The notes under the pieces are model-generated. The model ran no database searches and was not told the DNA's origin. It worked only from the letters and a program-made list of their open reading frames with translations. Positions 1 to 6,006 of a stretch of 6,029 nt of DNA are shown here, piece after piece. The number at the start of each line of letters is the position of its first letter. The first letter of the stretch is position 1. The translations under genes were made by a program, and so were the position numbers. Source of the stretch: Thermodesulfovibrionia bacterium (lineage in GTDB: Bacteria > Nitrospirota > Thermodesulfovibrionia > UBA6902); assembly GCA_947258735.1 (NCBI GenBank), contig CAMYJJ010000175.1, positions 1 to 6,029 on the forward strand. The letters run 5' to 3'.

Positions 1-23
1 TAGGTTATGAAAAAAAACTACGA

Positions 24-121
24 CCATTTACCTATTACCTATTACCTATTACCTATTACCTATAACCTATGACCCATGACCCATGACCCATGACCTATAA
101 CCCATCACCCATAACCTGTTT
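24..121. repeat. Degenerate 7-bp tandem repeat array (consensus CCYATNA)
   Basis: Twelve heptamers lie in unbroken phase from 31 to 114: CCTATTA x4, CCTATAA, CCTATGA, CCCATGA x3, CCTATAA, CCCATCA, CCCATAA. Degenerate units flank them (CCATTTA at 24-30, CCTGTTT at 115-121). Variation is confined to unit positions 3 (C/T) and 6 (T/A/G/C). The plus strand is nearly G-free, so the minus strand, which is the yajQ sense strand, carries regular GG/GGG runs. The array touches the yajQ stop codon at 121-123, so it would form the 3' untranslated part of that mRNA. An 8-bp inverted copy of the array edge sits at 2-9 (AGGTTATG) against 110-117 (CATAACCT). There are no spacers, so it is not CRISPR. Function unknown; replication slippage is the simplest origin. 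Confidence 0.95.
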
Positions 122-615
122 TATCTATAATTCACAAACTCCACATGAATACCCAGGTCTTTTTCTTTTAAAAGTGTGATCACTGATTGAAGGTCATCTT
201 TCTTTTTGGCCCTGATACGGAGCTGGTCTTTCTGAATCTCTGACTGTACTTTCAGTTTGGCGTTTTTCACTATCTTGACGATCTCCTTGCCCTTTTCTGT
301 GGGAATGCCCTGCTGCAGCGTTGCAACCTGTTTCACTGTGCTGCCAGCTGCATCTTCTATCTTTCCGTAACTGAGCGCCTTGATCGGCACCTTTCTCTTA
401 ATGAGCTTGCCCTCAAGGATATCGACCACACTTTTCAGCTTATACTCATCATCAGACGTTATCGTTATCAGGTTTTCTCCCTGATCCAGTTCAAGATTAC
501 TCTTGCTGCCCCTGAAGTCAAACCTCTGCTTGATTTCCTTCATTGCCTGCTGGATCGCGTTTGAGACCTCCTGAAGATCGACCCTGCTTACCACATCAAA
601 AGAATATTCAGCCAT
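121..615 (-). CDS. yajQ: YajQ-family (UPF0234/DUF520) nucleotide-binding protein
   Basis: This 164-aa protein matches the usual YajQ length (about 160-165 aa). Family hallmarks are visible. The N-terminal SFDVVSRVDLQEVSNAI stretch (residues 5-21) is followed by an RFDFRG segment (31-36). The C-terminal half contains KLKVQSEIQ and KKKDDLQSVITLLK. YajQ proteins fold as two ferredoxin-like domains; some members bind cyclic di-GMP and act with transcription factors, and others bind nucleic acids or tRNA. Ligand binding is family knowledge, not something proved here. The product has no signal peptide and should be cytoplasmic. The ATG at 615 has a strong ribosome binding site (GGAGGT, complement of 624-629) 8 nt upstream, so the start is secure. 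It is transcribed divergently from the FKBP gene. Its stop abuts the heptamer array, and a T8 run on its sense strand (complement of 10-17) lies beyond the array. Confidence 0.97.
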   Translation of the reverse strand: MAEYSFDVVSRVDLQEVSNAIQQAMKEIKQRFDFRGSKSNLELDQGENLITITSDDEYKLKSVVDILEGKLIKRKVPIKALSYGKIEDAAGSTVKQVATLQQGIPTEKGKEIVKIVKNAKLKVQSEIQKDQLRIRAKKKDDLQSVITLLKEKDLGIHVEFVNYR

Positions 616-655
616 ATGTATGGACCTCCGTTATTATTTATATTGATTCACGTAT

Positions 656-675
656 ATCCTGTCCATAGGATTATA
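656..675 (-). promoter_or_regulatory. Candidate yajQ promoter -10 with overlapping palindrome
   Basis: On the minus strand a perfect TATAAT (complement of 670-675) lies 54 nt before the yajQ start. No good -35 hexamer is found at 16-18 bp spacing, so the promoter call is tentative. Overlapping it is an inverted repeat ATCCT-N6-AGGAT (656-660 and 667-671). It extends imperfectly through TATATCCT against AGGATTATA. An operator touching the -10 would suit repression, but in such AT-rich DNA this is an inference only. Confidence 0.35.
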
Positions 676-718
676 TATCAAACCCGTCTTTTAATCCCAG
701 CCCCTGTTATTCATATAT

Positions 719-736
719 AATGTGCACTGGCACATT
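719..736. promoter_or_regulatory. Perfect 7-bp inverted repeat, possible operator
   Basis: AATGTGC (719-725) and GCACATT (730-736) are exact reverse complements separated by ACTG. The TGTGC-N4-GCACA core has the shape of a dimeric regulator site. It lies in the divergent region, about 105 bp from the yajQ start and about 120 bp from the FKBP start, so it could serve either gene. It does not match the CRP/FNR half-site spacing (TGTGA-N6-TCACA or TTGAT-N4-ATCAA) closely enough to name a regulator. Confidence 0.4.
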
Positions 737-843
737 CACCGTTTGGCTTATTTTATTATCTTATGTTAGTGTTAAATATATAAGACAACCCTCTATTATT
801 TGTAATCTGCACCCAGCTTAATATGTTATCACTGCATTGTTCC

Positions 844-849
844 AGGAGA
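844..849 (+). promoter_or_regulatory. Ribosome binding site that sets the FKBP start at 859
   Basis: AGGAGA at 844-849 lies 9 nt before the ATG at 859. This is the reason for preferring that start over the in-frame ATG at 823, which has no Shine-Dalgarno sequence and would put 12 polar residues before the signal peptide. Confidence 0.8.
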
Positions 850-858
850 AAACTGATT

Positions 859-1419
859 ATGAATTTCATTATTATGATAAGGCATGCTCTTCTCATTGCT
901 ATCTTAAGTACCGTCATATTGATTTCATCGGCACAGGCTGAAACAACCGCAAGAAAAAGAATGCCTGTTGTTGCCGACGGAAAAAATATATTCATTGAAT
1001 ATACGCTTACATTGGAAGATGGCAAAGTTGTTGATACAAATATTGGCTCAGCCCCCATGACTTTTATTTATGGTAAAGGTCAGATCGTACCGGGACTGGA
1101 GAAGGAACTGGGCGGAATGAAAAAGGGCGAAAGCAAACATGTCATTGTTTCACCTGAAGATGGATACGGAAAAGTCCGGGATGATGCAATCCGTGAAGTA
1201 CCCAGAGAAAAAATCCCGGAAGACTCGCAAAAAGCTGGAACACAGATCCAGGGACGCACTGCCAGAGGGAAAGTCATCCCCCTCACGGTCAGGGAAGTAA
1301 AAGACAGTACAATCGTCCTGGATTATAACCATCCCCTTGCAGGTAAGACCCTTTACTTTGATGTTAAGGTTGTTGATATAAAAGAACCAGCCCCAAAACA
1401 GCCTGCATCCAGACATTAA
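859..1419 (+). CDS. Secreted SlyD-type FKBP peptidyl-prolyl cis-trans isomerase
   Basis: The 186-aa product starts with a Sec signal peptide: a short n-region, a hydrophobic core (about 9-23) and an AQA cleavage site after residue 27. The mature part is an FKBP fold in SlyD arrangement. The first half of the FKBP domain (about 41-101) contains YGKGQIVPGLEKELGGMKKGE. An insert-in-flap region (about 105-148) follows, then the closing strand with the SlyD signature NHPLAGKTLYFDVKVVDI (157-174). Such enzymes catalyse prolyl isomerisation, and the flap insert acts as a chaperone. The His/Cys-rich metal-binding tail of E. coli SlyD is absent; the protein ends in a short Pro/Lys tail (APKQPASRH). 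It should work in the periplasm or at the membrane. The secreted cytochrome gene follows 125 bp downstream on the same strand, so it may assist periplasmic folding. No clear terminator separates the two; only a T8 run at 1431-1438 without a stem is seen. Confidence 0.94.
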   Translation: MNFIIMIRHALLIAILSTVILISSAQAETTARKRMPVVADGKNIFIEYTLTLEDGKVVDTNIGSAPMTFIYGKGQIVPGLEKELGGMKKGESKHVIVSPEDGYGKVRDDAIREVPREKIPEDSQKAGTQIQGRTARGKVIPLTVREVKDSTIVLDYNHPLAGKTLYFDVKVVDIKEPAPKQPASRH

Positions 1420-1460
1420 TATCTTTATCATTTTTTTTAATTTTACAAAGGACGGTATAT

Positions 1461-1487
1461 ATGATAGAAAAAATATACGATCGTTAA
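1461..1487 (+). other. Possible 8-codon leader ORF (MIEKIYDR)
   Basis: An ATG at 1461 is preceded by AAAGGA (1447-1452) at 8 nt spacing, a better Shine-Dalgarno sequence than that of the following cytochrome gene. The frame reads eight codons and stops at TAA 1485-1487. The stop falls inside the left arm and loop of the 1480-1502 inverted repeat, an arrangement that could couple translation of the leader to folding of the mRNA. The peptide has no obvious amino-acid bias of a classical attenuator. Chance occurrence is quite possible. Confidence 0.25.
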
Positions 1488-1502
1488 TGAGCTCGTAACG
1501 AT
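1480..1502 (+). promoter_or_regulatory. Perfect 7-bp inverted repeat before the cytochrome gene
   Basis: ATCGTTA (1480-1486) and TAACGAT (1496-1502) are exact reverse complements around a 9-nt spacer containing the GAGCTC palindrome. The repeat ends 42 nt before the preferred cytochrome start. It could be a DNA operator or an RNA hairpin. No T-run follows, so it is not an intrinsic terminator. Confidence 0.45.
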
Positions 1503-1544
1503 GCAATGTATCTATTATTAATTTATTTAAGAAAACTGATTGAC

Positions 1545-2543
1545 ATGAATTATCTTAGAATACTTATAATTGCTTCTCTGTTTATGTTGCTGGCTCCTGC
1601 GTTAAGCACTGCTGTCGATAATGGGGGCTGCCTTACGTGTCACAAATTCCCCGGACTTGTCAAGATGGAAAAACCGGACAAGTTCAAAGTGTTGCATATA
1701 GATGAAGAAATCCACCTTGCATCTGCCCACGGCAAGGTTGATTGCAGAAAATGTCATCCGACTGTTAATGAGATCCCTCACACCGGTGAAACGAAAGTCA
1801 ATTGTACTGATGGATGTCATATAGAAGACAGGGAGAAAATAGATTCACTGTATCCGGAATATTACGTCAACTATCATAAGCGTGAGAGATTTGCCATCAC
1901 CCGGCTGGATGACACATCTTCATGCAGGGTATGTCACCCGCTCTATCCGCACAGCAATAACAAAAAAGTAAGGGCCCTGCTGAATATGCATACAGGGTAC
2001 ATGCTATGCGAAGTGTGTCATCTTAAAAAAGAAGACCTGAAACAGATTCAATTCAACTGGAAAGATCCGGAGCACTTTGAGTATGTAGGGGAACCGTACG
2101 GTTCAATAACGCACCGCACAGGACACAATTCAAATAAGGTGATCCAGGAAATGCTGAAAATGGCGCCGGAAACAAACGGAACGGATGATCGTCCTGACAC
2201 AAACGGCGCGCTCATATCAAGGATTGCTGTTTTTTCAAATAAAGACGGAAAGAAAAAGATATTAATGAATACGAAAGACTGCGACCCGGCAAAGGAATAT
2301 ATGGCAAAGGAACATACGTTATCTGAAAAAGAAAAAAAGGAATCATTTACATTGTTCCACAGGGAGATCGCAAGAAAGGAAGTGAGTGTTGCCTGCAATG
2401 ACTGTCATGTGCCGGGAGGCATGATGAATTTTGCAGAACTGGGATTTGATAAACGTACTTCCAACGACCTGCAGTATCTTAATATTAAGAGCCTTGTCAC
2501 AAAATACGATACTTTTTACTTCCCCAACCTCTTCGGAAACTGA
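1545..2543 (+). CDS. Secreted hexaheme c-type cytochrome, function unassigned
   Basis: The 332-aa product begins with a Sec signal peptide (MNYLRILIIASLFMLLAPAL..., predicted cut about residue 22) and no later membrane segment, so it should be periplasmic. It has six covalent heme sites. Five are standard CXXCH: CLTCH (29-33), CRKCH (67-71), CRVCH (127-131), CEVCH (155-159) and CNDCH (284-288). One is unusual, CTDGCH (87-92), with three residues between the cysteines. Twelve other histidines are available as distal ligands, enough for bis-His coordination of all hemes. Hemes 1-5 fall within about 130 residues; a heme-free stretch of about 124 residues rich in Lys/Glu precedes heme 6. The role is presumably electron transfer; I cannot assign the partner or substrate. 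The start is uncertain: an in-frame ATG at 1506 would add 13 residues but has no ribosome binding site. The ATG at 1545 has a weak AAGAAAA (1529-1535) and gives a normal signal peptide. The gene lies downstream of the secreted FKBP. Confidence 0.92.
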   Translation: MNYLRILIIASLFMLLAPALSTAVDNGGCLTCHKFPGLVKMEKPDKFKVLHIDEEIHLASAHGKVDCRKCHPTVNEIPHTGETKVNCTDGCHIEDREKIDSLYPEYYVNYHKRERFAITRLDDTSSCRVCHPLYPHSNNKKVRALLNMHTGYMLCEVCHLKKEDLKQIQFNWKDPEHFEYVGEPYGSITHRTGHNSNKVIQEMLKMAPETNGTDDRPDTNGALISRIAVFSNKDGKKKILMNTKDCDPAKEYMAKEHTLSEKEKKESFTLFHREIARKEVSVACNDCHVPGGMMNFAELGFDKRTSNDLQYLNIKSLVTKYDTFYFPNLFGN

Positions 2544-2592
2544 TTAAACATTCATACCCTCTCATACACATACGATCTTACTTTTTTCGGAA

Positions 2593-2646
2593 CCTGTCAA
2601 TGAACAGGGATAATATATGTACATTTTGTGTTTATTGCGAAATGTA
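2593..2646. other. Two weak hairpins between convergent genes
   Basis: The 118-bp gap between the cytochrome and copA stop codons holds CCTGT-N6-ACAGG (2593-2597/2604-2608). It also holds a longer stem, TACATTTTG (2620-2628) against CGAAATGTA (2638-2646), with one G-T pair and a 9-nt loop. Their position suits transcription ends from both sides. Neither is followed by a T-run on either strand, so they are not canonical intrinsic terminators. Confidence 0.3.
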
Positions 2647-2661
2647 AAAGAATTAGCCGGA

Positions 2662-5199
2662 TCAGCCGTTATATGCAAACCGTCTTAATCTTAATGCATT
2701 AGCTACAACCGTAACCGAGGACATTCCCATGGCAGCTGCTGCAAACATGGGATTAAGGAGCACGCCGATAAAGGGAAAAAGTACACCTGCAGCAACAGGA
2801 ATGAGAATTGTATTGTATGCAAAGGCCCAGAAAAGGTTCTGTTTTATATTTCTGATAGTGGCTTTTGAAAGCGCAATGGAATCAACGACCCCGTTCAGAT
2901 CACCTCTTATTAATGTAATGTCTGACGCCTCCATGGCTACATCAGTGCCGGTGCCTATCGCAATCCCCACATCTGCCTGGGCTAGTGCCGGTGCATCATT
3001 GATTCCGTCACCCACCATGGCTACGACCCTGCCTTTCGACTGAAGTTTTCTTACTTCAGCTGCCTTGTCTTCAGGAAGCACCTCGGCAAGAATCCTGTCA
3101 ATCCCGACCTGTTTTCCAATAGCTTCAGCAGTGCGGATATTGTCGCCTGTGATCATTATGGTTTCAATTCCCATTTTCTTAAGAGCTGCTATGGCATTAC
3201 GTGAATTATCTTTTAACGTATCTGCTACAGCTACCATACCAATGACTTCACCATCGACCGCAACATACATCGGTGTCTTACCTTCACCTGACAATTGTTC
3301 AGCCACCTGTGATAAATTTTCAATATCAATTTTCTGATCACTCATGAAATACCTGTTTCCCAAACATACTAACCTGTCATCGACTTTTGCCAATATGCCA
3401 TGTCCCGGCACAGCAGAAAAATCCACAGGGTCCTTAAGTGTAATGTTATCCTGCTTCGCTTTGTTAACAATGGCCTCGCCAAGGGGATGCTCAGACCCTT
3501 TTTCAGCGGAGGCAGCATAAAACAGAATTTCATCTGTATTTTCGTTCAGTCCTACAACGCCTGTCACCACCGGTTCTCCTTTCGTGAGCGTGCCTGTCTT
3601 GTCAAAAACAACAGCGCTAATCTTATGGGCGGTTTCCAGTGCCTCGGCACCACGGATCAATATGCCCTGCTCAGCCCCCTTACCGGTCCCGACCATAATG
3701 GATGTCGGTGTTGCCAGCCCCAATGCGCATGGACAGGCAATGATCATAACAGCAATGAAGTTAAGCATAGCGTACGTTAATGCCGGCGCAGGACCAAAGA
3801 AAAACCAGACAATCCATGTTATGGCAGCTATCCCCATGACTGTCGGTACAAATATGGAAGCGATCCTGTCAGCAAGCCGTGCAATTGGGGGCTTGGAGCC
3901 CTGGGCTTCCTGGACCATGTTGATAATCTGGGAAAGCATGGTATCTCTGCCTACCTTTGTTGCTTCGAATTTAAAGGAACCGGTTTTATTGATCGTTGCT
4001 CCAATGACCTCATCACCTGCTTTTTTCTCAACCGGAATGGACTCACCTGATATCATGGCCTCATCCACTGATGAGTAGCCATCCGTTATTATTCCATCCA
4101 CAGGTATTTTCTCTCCCGGCCTGACAAGAATAACATCTTCGATTTCAACAGCTTCTATCGGGATATCGCTTTCTTCATTATTTTTCACAACGCGCGCAGT
4201 TTTTGACTGCATGCCGGCCAGTTTCTTAATGGCTTCAGAAGTCTTTCCTTTTGCACGCGCCTCAAAAAGTCTGCCAAGAAGAATAAGCACAATTATGGTA
4301 GCTGCCGTATCAAAGTAAACATGCGCAGAGTATCCCTTGATTGCAAATAACGATGGTATAAACGTTGCGGTTACACTGTAAATATATGCCGCTGATGTGC
4401 CCACCGCAATAAGAGTGTTCATGTTTGTGGTTTTATGACGGGCAGCAGCCACTGCACCCGTATAAAACTGCCATCCCACCCAGAACTGGACCGGTGTCTG
4501 GATGAAAAACTGCATGATAAAATTTGTCTGTTTCGGAATGTCAATAAGAGATGACAGCCCGACTCTATTCCAGAAAACAAGCAGGAAAACAGGGACTGTC
4601 AGACATGCGCCCAGAATAACTTTTGATTTTAATTTGCTGTATTCTTTTTCCCTTTCCCTTTTCTCTTTTTCAACAATGTCCTCACCCTGCTTTATTTCTA
4701 CTATGTCATACCCGATATCTTTCAGGGTATTCCTGAAATCTCTCATTCCCACCTGGGAAGGTGAATATTCCAGAGTGGCATTCTCGGTTGCGAGGTTTAC
4801 TGAAGCGGAAACAACCCCGTTTAAAGACCCAAGCGCATCCTGTACTCGCTTCACGCAGGCAGCGCATGTCATGCCTTTTATCGGGACAGTTACTTTTGAA
4901 ACTGATACCCCATACCCGAGATCCTTAATGTTTTTTATGAAGTCATCTGCAGATGCTGCTGATGGGTTATACAATACCGTGGCCTTTTCAGCTGCAAGAT
5001 TAACAGCTGCAGACTCCACCCCCTTCAGTCCTGAAAGTGATTTCTGGACGCGCGCCGAGCAGGCAGCACAGGACATGCCTGTAACCGGCAGGTCTATCCT
5101 TTTTGAATCGGAAGAACCTTTCTGATCTGATTTAGACTTCTGCTCGGGCAATGAACAGTCTCTTTTATCCTGTGAATTATTATCCTGGTTATTACTCAT
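2662..5199 (-). CDS. copA: Copper-exporting P1B-type ATPase with two HMA domains
   Basis: The 845-aa protein is a complete P1B-1 ATPase that pumps Cu(I) out of the cytoplasm at the cost of ATP. After a polar tail of about 35 residues come two heavy-metal-binding domains: GMSCAAC (Cys44, Cys47) and GMTCAAC (Cys112, Cys115). A charged linker (about 170-192) leads to four membrane helices (about 193-312). The actuator domain has SGES (384-387), a common variant of TGES. The CPC metal site is at 489-491 in helix 6. The phosphorylated aspartate is Asp533 in DKTGTLT. The SEHPLG nucleotide-domain motif (His571), TGDN (684-687) and GDGINDAP (730-737) follow. The last two helices carry Tyr795-Asn796 and Met824/Ser827-Ser828, the Cu(I)-specific residues of CopA. 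All catalytic residues are intact. The start ATG has no clear ribosome binding site. DUF302 lies 158 bp upstream on the same strand. No CueR- or CsoR-type operator is recognisable. Confidence 0.98.
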   Translation of the reverse strand: MSNNQDNNSQDKRDCSLPEQKSKSDQKGSSDSKRIDLPVTGMSCAACSARVQKSLSGLKGVESAAVNLAAEKATVLYNPSAASADDFIKNIKDLGYGVSVSKVTVPIKGMTCAACVKRVQDALGSLNGVVSASVNLATENATLEYSPSQVGMRDFRNTLKDIGYDIVEIKQGEDIVEKEKREREKEYSKLKSKVILGACLTVPVFLLVFWNRVGLSSLIDIPKQTNFIMQFFIQTPVQFWVGWQFYTGAVAAARHKTTNMNTLIAVGTSAAYIYSVTATFIPSLFAIKGYSAHVYFDTAATIIVLILLGRLFEARAKGKTSEAIKKLAGMQSKTARVVKNNEESDIPIEAVEIEDVILVRPGEKIPVDGIITDGYSSVDEAMISGESIPVEKKAGDEVIGATINKTGSFKFEATKVGRDTMLSQIINMVQEAQGSKPPIARLADRIASIFVPTVMGIAAITWIVWFFFGPAPALTYAMLNFIAVMIIACPCALGLATPTSIMVGTGKGAEQGILIRGAEALETAHKISAVVFDKTGTLTKGEPVVTGVVGLNENTDEILFYAASAEKGSEHPLGEAIVNKAKQDNITLKDPVDFSAVPGHGILAKVDDRLVCLGNRYFMSDQKIDIENLSQVAEQLSGEGKTPMYVAVDGEVIGMVAVADTLKDNSRNAIAALKKMGIETIMITGDNIRTAEAIGKQVGIDRILAEVLPEDKAAEVRKLQSKGRVVAMVGDGINDAPALAQADVGIAIGTGTDVAMEASDITLIRGDLNGVVDSIALSKATIRNIKQNLFWAFAYNTILIPVAAGVLFPFIGVLLNPMFAAAAMGMSSVTVVANALRLRRFAYNG

Positions 5200-5239
5200 T
5201 ATGAAATGTATTTATTACTTTTTGATTATTAGTATCTGC

Positions 5240-5353
5240 AATTAACGCCTGTTTATTTGCTCGTCATTCCGGCAGCCTGCCTTCCGCAGACAGGCCCAAT
5301 TACAGATATCGGACATGACAAGATAATGAATGACAGTTTAAACAGACTTAATT
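5240..5353. repeat. Nested inverted-repeat (foldback) element upstream of copA
   Basis: Three pairs of arms are nested in order: AATTAA (5240-5245) with TTAATT (5348-5353), CTGTTTA (5249-5255) with TAAACAG (5339-5345), and GTCATTC (5263-5269) with GAATGAC (5328-5334). The innermost hairpin is GCCTG (5275-5279) with CAGGC (5291-5295). Alternatively GTCATTCCG (5263-5271) pairs with CGGAcATGAC (5310-5319) with one bulge, giving a compact REP-like stem. The core is locally GC-rich compared with its AT-rich flanks. It fills most of the space between the DUF302 stop and the copA start, so it lies in or near the copA leader. It could be a small dispersed repeat (REP or MITE-like) or a regulatory mRNA structure. 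No target duplication is evident. Confidence 0.55.
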
Positions 5354-5357
5354 AGAG

Positions 5358-5744
5358 TTACATATTATCAATAACTTTTTTTAGTTTTTCTCTGACTTCG
5401 CTGGCGATATCAGCAAGAGATTGATTTTCAATGGCCTGCATCGAAGCAATCGGATCAATGGCTGATACTTCAACTTTACCGTCATCAGTCTCCTGAACAA
5501 TCACATTACATGGAAGCATGGTCCCTATTTTATCCTCTGCCTGCAGCGCCTTATATGCAAAGGATGGATTACAGGCCCCGAGGATTTTATATTTTCTGAA
5601 ATCAACATCAAGTTTCTTCTTAAGCGCCTCTTTCACATCTATCTCCGTGAGGATCCCAAAACCCTCTTTTTTCAATTCTTCCGTGGCCCTGATAAGTACT
5701 GCATCATATGACGCATCAAGTTTTTTTGTAAAATGGTAACTCAT
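5358..5744 (-). CDS. DUF302 domain protein
   Basis: The 128-aa product is a single DUF302 domain, full length for the family. The characteristic core is present: KILGACNPSFAYKAL (residues 53-67) followed by GTMLPCNVIV (74-83) and the AIDP motif (95-98). Two cysteines, Cys58 and Cys79, sit in these conserved motifs. There is no signal peptide or membrane helix, so it is probably cytoplasmic. The biochemical role of DUF302 is not firmly established. The adjacency to copA and the paired cysteines suggest metal or redox handling, but that is inference. The start is the ATG at 5744, with a strong AAAGGAGA (complement of 5752-5759) 7 nt upstream. A longer frame from a TTG at 5822 would run over the candidate promoter and adds a non-conserved tail, so it is rejected. 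It may be co-transcribed with copA across the intervening inverted-repeat element. Confidence 0.93.
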   Translation of the reverse strand: MSYHFTKKLDASYDAVLIRATEELKKEGFGILTEIDVKEALKKKLDVDFRKYKILGACNPSFAYKALQAEDKIGTMLPCNVIVQETDDGKVEVSAIDPIASMQAIENQSLADIASEVREKLKKVIDNM

Positions 5745-5811
5745 TTTATGATCTCCTTTATTTATATGAAATAATATGTTTAACAGATATATCTTATTTT
5801 GATTATACAGG

Positions 5812-5817
5812 ATTTGA
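5812..5817 (-). promoter_or_regulatory. Candidate -10 element of the DUF302 promoter
   Basis: A perfect TATAAT on the minus strand lies 67 nt before the DUF302 start. The hexamer at the right distance for a -35 is poor (AAAGTT). An alternative pair further upstream is TTGACT with TGTAAA at 17 bp spacing (complement of about 5825-5853). Which of the two is used cannot be decided from sequence. Confidence 0.35.
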
Positions 5818-5922
5818 GTCAAAGAACTTTACAATACTCACCTAACTTTAAGTCAATCAAGGATTTAGTGGCGTTATGATCAGTCATTAAGAGAGCATTG
5901 TATATATTAATTCTTTTGCGGG

Positions 5923-5952
5923 GAGATAATCTTTTGAAATAATAATTATCTC
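5923..5952. repeat. 8-bp inverted repeat in the non-coding right end
   Basis: GAGATAAT (5923-5930) and ATTATCTC (5945-5952) are perfect reverse complements with a 14-nt AT-rich spacer. No T-run follows on either strand. It lies about 180 bp upstream of DUF302. The gene to the right of the window is unknown, so which gene it might control is open. I see no coding frame in 5823-6029. Confidence 0.4.
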
Positions 5953-5984
5953 ATATCAAGGCTCGGGCAAATATTCATTGTTTA

Positions 5985-6006
5985 TAACGGATAAGTAACG
6001 GATAAG
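5985..6006. repeat. Perfect 11-bp tandem duplication
   Basis: TAACGGATAAG occurs at 5985-5995 and again directly at 5996-6006. Two head-to-tail copies at helical-turn length can be a pair of activator sites. A simple slippage duplication is as likely. A smaller repeat, GGCTCG, flanks it at 5960-5965 and 6014-6019. Confidence 0.6.

Noticed and set aside
24..121. CRISPR array
   Set aside because: Units are 7 bp and contiguous with no spacers.
728..748. Sigma-54 promoter (TGGCAC followed by TTTGGC)
   Set aside because: The GG at 729-730 requires GC ten bases later at 741-742, but the sequence there is GT; the TTTGGC lies several bases too far, so the -24/-12 spacing fails.
823..858. Upstream in-frame ATG for the FKBP gene
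   Set aside because: No Shine-Dalgarno sequence precedes it, it puts a polar stretch before the signal peptide, and AGGAGA is ideally placed for the ATG at 859.
1431..1438. Intrinsic terminator after the FKBP gene
   Set aside because: There is a T8 run but no stable GC stem in front of it.
1506..1544. Upstream in-frame ATG for the cytochrome gene
   Set aside because: It has no ribosome binding site, lies 3 bp after the inverted repeat and lengthens the signal peptide oddly. Not fully excluded, because the site before 1545 is also weak.
4502..5125. 207-codon open frame antisense to copA, and similar ones at 2729-4078
   Set aside because: They lie wholly opposite conserved copA codons, have no ribosome binding sites and show no recognisable domain; long antisense frames are expected there.
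5275..5295. CueR-type copper operator or intrinsic terminator of DUF302
   Set aside because: CCTTCC is present but the matching GGAAGG half is absent, and no T-run follows the hairpin on the minus strand.
5745..5822. Longer DUF302 reading frame from TTG
   Set aside because: The extension runs through a perfect TATAAT and the strong ribosome binding site, and the added residues are outside the DUF302 domain.
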